Part shown: positions 6,229 to 8,251 of the stretch, one piece after another
Layout of the letters: every line of letters begins with the position of its first letter
How positions within the stretch are numbered: the first letter of the stretch is position 1
Assembly (NCBI GenBank): GCA_964489835.1
Contig: CAZBBC010000182.1
Coordinates: forward strand, 1-8,251
Direction: 5' to 3'
DNA from: CAZBBC01 sp964489835
GTDB taxonomy: Bacteria > Calditrichota > Calditrichia > JAJRVZ01
DNA: 8,251 bases
Translations under genes and position numbers: made by a program
Notes under the pieces: generated by a model
Database searches by the model: none
Seen by the model: the letters and a program-made list of their open reading frames with translations, nothing else
Told to the model about the DNA's origin: nothing

Positions 6229-6346
6229 TAACCCACCCCGCCCCGCTAGCGCGGTCCACCCCTCCTTTTCCGGTCTGCCCGGTCTGCCCGGCGCAGACGT
6301 GGCGCAGAGGTGGCAAAGCCTGGCAGGAGGGGCTGGGGGAGGGTCA
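6229..6346 (+). repeat. GC-rich mobile repeat, copy B (expanded centre)
   Basis: Same ends as copy A (AACCCACCCCG and GGGGGAGGGTCA) and the same CCCCTCC/GGAGGGG inner arms, but 118 bp instead of 67. The centre is replaced by GC-rich sequence with a tandem CGGTCTGCC (6271-6289 region) and GCGCAGA/GGCGCAGAGG pieces. The left part also differs, with CGCTAGCG replacing the CGCTACGCTCGA of copy A. It lies in the leader or promoter of the kdgF-sulfatase operon. Confidence 0.75.
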
Positions 6347-6360
6347 ATATTTATACCTTT

Positions 6361-6428
6361 ATGTCCCGTAGGGACATCATATTTCTAGCAAAATCATACC
6401 CTATAAAAAGCCTAGTCCCGTCAGGGAC
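6361..6428 (+). repeat. Double-hairpin (BIME-like) element, copy 3, beside the transposase remnant
   Basis: Stem 1 is ATGTCCC-GTA-GGGACAT (6361-6377); stem 2 is GTCCC-GTCA-GGGAC (6415-6428); the linker is 37 nt. Compared with the copy at 3177-3245, stem bases changed from CCTC/GAGG to TCCC/GGGA on both sides, so pairing is kept, and the linker (ATATTTCTAGCAAAATC) is similar. The element ends 7 nt past the stop codon of the Y1 transposase remnant on the minus strand. Confidence 0.75.
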
Positions 6429-6435
6429 GTAATAT

Positions 6436-6567
6436 CTACTCTACATCTTTTAAAATATATCTCTCATTATAAAGTATGTCAAAACGATTCAACAACTCCC
6501 TATATTCTTCTTGAAACGATTTCCACTTGTGATGTTGTTCCTGGTTTCTTATATATTTGATAACTGA
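6436..6567 (-). pseudogene. C-terminal remnant of a Y1 (IS200/RAYT-type) transposase
   Basis: Reading leftwards from about 6567, the frame gives SVIKYIRNQEQHHKWKSFQ, then EEYRELLNRFDILYNERYI and a TAG stop at 6436-6438. This is the characteristic end of single-strand HUH transposases of the Y1 family; YIRNQ has the Tyr-x3-Gln spacing of the catalytic Tyr and metal-binding Gln of IS608 TnpA. About 44 codons remain of a protein usually near 150-200 residues. The HUH histidines are absent: upstream the frame runs into a CCACGAATTTCACGAATT repeat (6567-6596) and hits TAA at 6637-6639. Non-functional. The family call is from recall of C-terminal wording, without a search. Confidence 0.7.
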
Positions 6568-6596
6568 ATCAATTCGTGAAATTCGTGGATAATTTC
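6567..6596 (-). repeat. CCACG(A/G)ATT-family repeat, half copy truncating the transposase remnant
   Basis: TGAATCAATTCGTGAAATTCGTGGA is identical to the right arm of the copy at 2969-3093 for 25 nt. No left arm is present here. The repeat joins the transposase remnant exactly where the homology to Y1 transposases ends, so it marks the break point. Confidence 0.65.
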
Positions 6597-6686
6597 TTTC
6601 GTCTTTGTGCGAGTTGTTAATACTATTTATTATGATTTACCAGGAATACCAATAAAATAATATTCGATATTCAGGGTCGTAAATTT

Positions 6687-6715
6687 AAAATAAAACGTAT
6701 CGCGAGAAATGTCAA
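6687..6715 (-). promoter_or_regulatory. Candidate sigma70-type promoter facing the kdgF operon
   Basis: TTGACA (6715-6710) and TATTTT (6692-6687) with 17-nt spacing on the minus strand. No intact gene follows directly: the transposase remnant comes next and kdgF is about 480 nt away. It may be the leftover promoter of a lost gene, or now drive the kdgF-sulfatase operon. Confidence 0.35.
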
Positions 6716-6851
6716 GTCAGTCTTCAAATAATCCGGGTGATATTCATTACTTATCTTGCTTTTCTTCACTTTTCTAATTATGATTCAATAAAATTATATT
6801 CCTGCATTATGTAATACTGCGGCCGAAGGCTGTAAACAAAGAAAAAAATCC

Positions 6852-6973
6852 TGACCCTCCCCCAGCCCCTCCCTTCAAGCTTGAAGGGAGGGGTGTCGAG
6901 CGTAGTGAGACAGGGTGGGTCATTAGTAAAATTCCATGATTGGCATTAGCTTCATCATAAAATTTTTGCTAAA
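6852..6973 (-). repeat. GC-rich mobile repeat, copy C (inverted relative to copy A)
   Basis: Core TGACCCTCCCCC to GGGTGGGTCA at 6852-6922, with an inner stem CCCCTCCCTTCAAG/CTTGAAGGGAGGGG (perfect 14-bp arms, 6866-6893). The flank 6923-6973 matches copy A's flank read backwards with a few differences: ATTAGTAAAATTCCATGATT is identical. The element ends 55 nt before the ppk2 start, so it may contribute to that gene's promoter. Confidence 0.8.
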
Positions 6974-7028
6974 AAAACAAAATTTATTGATACCATAGGA
7001 TAAATAAGTAAAAGAAAGGGAAGTATTT

Positions 7029-7904
7029 ATGTTCAAAGCCGTATCCAGTCCATATTTAGTCCCATTTAATGGCTCATTTAAATACGCGAAGGCACCGACC
7101 ACTCCCCCCGATAGTAAGTTGGGGAAAAAAACATATAAGAAAAAGTTAAAGAAACTGGTTGATGAAATGGATGAACTGCAGAATACCTTATATGCACATG
7201 ATAAATATGCCTTATTACTTATTTTTCAGGCCATTGATGCCGCCGGCAAAGACAGCACCATTCGAGCGGTAATGACCGGTATCAATCCAGCCGGATGCCA
7301 GGTTTTCTCTTTTAAACAGCCCTCAGCCCAGGAGCTGGATCATGATTTTTTATGGCGAACCTCACGCAATCTTCCGGAAAGGGGGCGCATTGGCATATTT
7401 AACCGCAGTTATTATGAAGAGGTTCTGGTAGTACGGGTACATCCGGAATTCCTGCAGGCTCAGAAACTTCCCTATAAAATCAATTTAAATCAACTCTGGA
7501 AAGAACGGTATGGATCTATCCGCGACCACGAAAAGCATCTTGTCCATAATGGTACTATCATTCTCAAATTCTGGTTGAATGTATCAAAAGATGAGCAGCG
7601 GAACCGCTTTCTATCCCGCCTGGAAGAACCACATAAAAACTTTAAATTTTCAATGGGCGATGTTCATGAACGCAGCTACTGGGGTAAATATATGCTTGCG
7701 TATGAGGAGGTTTTAAACGCTACCTCACGATCATGGGCACCTTGGTACGCAATCCCGGCTGATAATAAGCCTTATATGCGAATGACTGTTGCCGAGATCA
7801 TTGTACGGACAATGAAAAATATGAATTTAAAATATCCGACAGTAGGTCCGGACAAACAGGCCGAATTTAAAGAAGTATATAATGAACTGAAAAATGAGAA
7901 ATGA
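7029..7904 (+). CDS. ppk2: Polyphosphate kinase 2 family nucleotide phosphotransferase
   Basis: 291 residues, the usual length of single-domain PPK2. It transfers phosphate between inorganic polyphosphate and nucleotides in the cytoplasm. ATG at 7029 follows AGAAAGGGAAG (7013-7023). The Walker A loop is DAAGKDSTI (70-78). A Walker B-like segment, GRIGIFNRSYYEEV (119-132), follows, with Asn125 in the place of the Asp of other PPK2 classes; that form is usual in the polyphosphate:AMP/ADP group (TIGR03709, class III), so it is not a defect. NPAGCQVFSF (86-95), TSRNLPERG (111-119) and FKFSMGDVHERSYW (lid and C-terminal part) fit the family. Class III enzymes can phosphorylate AMP as well as ADP; assigning that activity here is inference. 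Its stop is 1 nt from the stop of the convergent dodecin gene. Confidence 0.95.
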   Translation: MFKAVSSPYLVPFNGSFKYAKAPTTPPDSKLGKKTYKKKLKKLVDEMDELQNTLYAHDKYALLLIFQAIDAAGKDSTIRAVMTGINPAGCQVFSFKQPSAQELDHDFLWRTSRNLPERGRIGIFNRSYYEEVLVVRVHPEFLQAQKLPYKINLNQLWKERYGSIRDHEKHLVHNGTIILKFWLNVSKDEQRNRFLSRLEEPHKNFKFSMGDVHERSYWGKYMLAYEEVLNATSRSWAPWYAIPADNKPYMRMTVAEIIVRTMKNMNLKYPTVGPDKQAEFKEVYNELKNEK

Positions 7905-7905
7905 A

Positions 7906-8109
7906 TCAATCATCAAGTATAAATGTGACCATCAAGACCACACGATATTCCTCAACTTTTCCGTTTTTTATCTCAACATATTGATCTTTTATCCAGGCAC
8001 TTTTGACATTTTTAAGGGTTTTACTCGCCCGTTGGATACCTCGTTCAAGTGCATCGTCGAAACTTTTTTTTGACGAGGCGATGATCTCAGATACTTTTGC
8101 TACACTCAT
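7906..8109 (-). CDS. Dodecin family flavin-binding protein
   Basis: 67 residues, the full length of a dodecin. Dodecins assemble into hollow twelve-subunit shells that bind and protect flavins or related cofactors. The sequence is nearly canonical: SVAKVSEIIASSKKSFDDAL (helix region), GIQRASKTLKNVKSAW, then a strand ending EYRVVLMVTFILDD. Trp39 is the flavin-stacking residue of the family, and K-D-Q (41-43) follows as usual. ATG at 8109 is preceded by AAAGGA about 6 nt upstream. It is transcribed toward ppk2 and ends 1 nt from it, leaving no room for a terminator between the genes. Confidence 0.95.
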   Translation of the reverse strand: MSVAKVSEIIASSKKSFDDALERGIQRASKTLKNVKSAWIKDQYVEIKNGKVEEYRVVLMVTFILDD

Positions 8110-8169
8110 AATAATTTCCTTTCCAATGGTAATTTATGTTTATTTTTAATTCCTGTCCCTCATTATTAA

Positions 8170-8192
8170 GGTCAGGATTATTTAGCCTGATC
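8170..8192. other. Hairpin in the dodecin leader
   Basis: GGTCAGG (8170-8176) pairs with CCTGATC (8186-8192), six Watson-Crick pairs and one G-T, loop of 9 nt. It falls at the predicted 5' end of the dodecin transcript, where it could affect stability. No T-run follows. Confidence 0.3.
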
Positions 8193-8194
8193 TA

Positions 8195-8223
8195 TTCATA
8201 CCGCAGCATATTGCTGTAATCAA
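8195..8223 (-). promoter_or_regulatory. Candidate dodecin promoter with an inverted repeat in its spacer
   Basis: TTGATT (8223-8218) and TATGAA (8200-8195) are 17 nt apart on the minus strand. The spacer contains CAGCA-ATA-TGCTG (8204-8216), 5-bp perfect arms, a natural place for a repressor. The start of transcription would be near 8188, giving a leader of about 80 nt. Confidence 0.4.
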
Positions 8224-8232
8224 AAAAAGAAT

Positions 8233-8251
8233 TTGTCCACGGATTATCCGT
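8233..8251 (+). repeat. CCACG(A/G)ATT-family repeat, cut by window edge
   Basis: TTGTCCACGGATTATCCGT reproduces the outer end of the repeats at 2969-3093 and 3517-3614. The rest lies beyond the window. Confidence 0.5.

Larger units (their letters stand above)
6208..7028. other. Repeat-dense region between kdgF and ppk2
   Basis: 821 nt between two divergently transcribed genes. It contains GC-rich repeat copies B and C, double hairpin copy 3, the Y1 transposase remnant, a half CCACG repeat and a candidate promoter. The stretch 6716-6851 shows no gene or recognisable structure. The promoters of both kdgF and ppk2 must lie within or beside these repeats. Confidence 0.6.

Noticed and set aside
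7143..7410. Asn125 of PPK2 as a broken Walker B motif
   Set aside because: From knowledge of the AMP/ADP-type PPK2 group, IGIFNRSYYEEV is the normal form there, so it is not a loss of function.

Overview
The window is about 8.25 kb of AT-rich DNA from a Gram-negative bacterium: it encodes a TonB-dependent receptor, a second outer-membrane barrel and a Tat-exported lipoprotein sulfatase. The receptor's carboxypeptidase-like N-terminal domain, the barrel family and the crowd of short palindromic repeats suggest the FCB group (Bacteroidota, Ignavibacteriota, Calditrichota, Marinimicrobia and relatives). That placement is inference, because no rRNA or other marker gene is present.

Layout. 1-953 (minus): N-terminal part of a TonB-dependent receptor, cut by the window edge. 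954-1470: leader and promoter region of the receptor plus a GC-rich mobile repeat (copy A). 1471-2787 (minus): an unrecognised outer-membrane barrel with an N-terminal CxxCD domain. 2788-3756: nearly 1 kb without an intact gene, holding two imperfect inverted repeats and two double-hairpin elements. 3757-4137 (plus): a four-helix membrane protein resembling the HsmA/TIGR03987 family. 4260-6204 (minus): a two-gene operon, kdgF then a sulfatase, separated by 4 nt. 6208-7028: a repeat-dense spacer with GC-rich repeat copies B and C, a third double hairpin and the C-terminal remnant of a Y1 (IS200/RAYT-type) transposase. 7029-7904 (plus): ppk2. 7906-8109 (minus): a dodecin whose stop codon lies 1 nt from the ppk2 stop.

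How the genes fit together. KdgF opens the unsaturated uronates released by polysaccharide lyases, and the sulfatase removes sulfate esters outside the cytoplasm. Their tight coupling points to breakdown of a sulfated, uronate-containing glycan such as ulvan or a glycosaminoglycan. The nearby TonB receptor and barrel could belong to the same uptake function, but the sequence does not prove it. PPK2 and dodecin are housekeeping or stress functions (polyphosphate-driven nucleotide phosphorylation; flavin storage) with no clear link to the sugar genes.

The most unusual content is between the genes. There are four families of short repeats. One is a double hairpin whose stems differ in sequence but keep complementarity and a GTA loop. 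One copy of it lies 7 nt from the stop codon of the Y1 transposase remnant, as expected for a REP/RAYT-like system. No defence system, CRISPR array, tRNA or rRNA was found.
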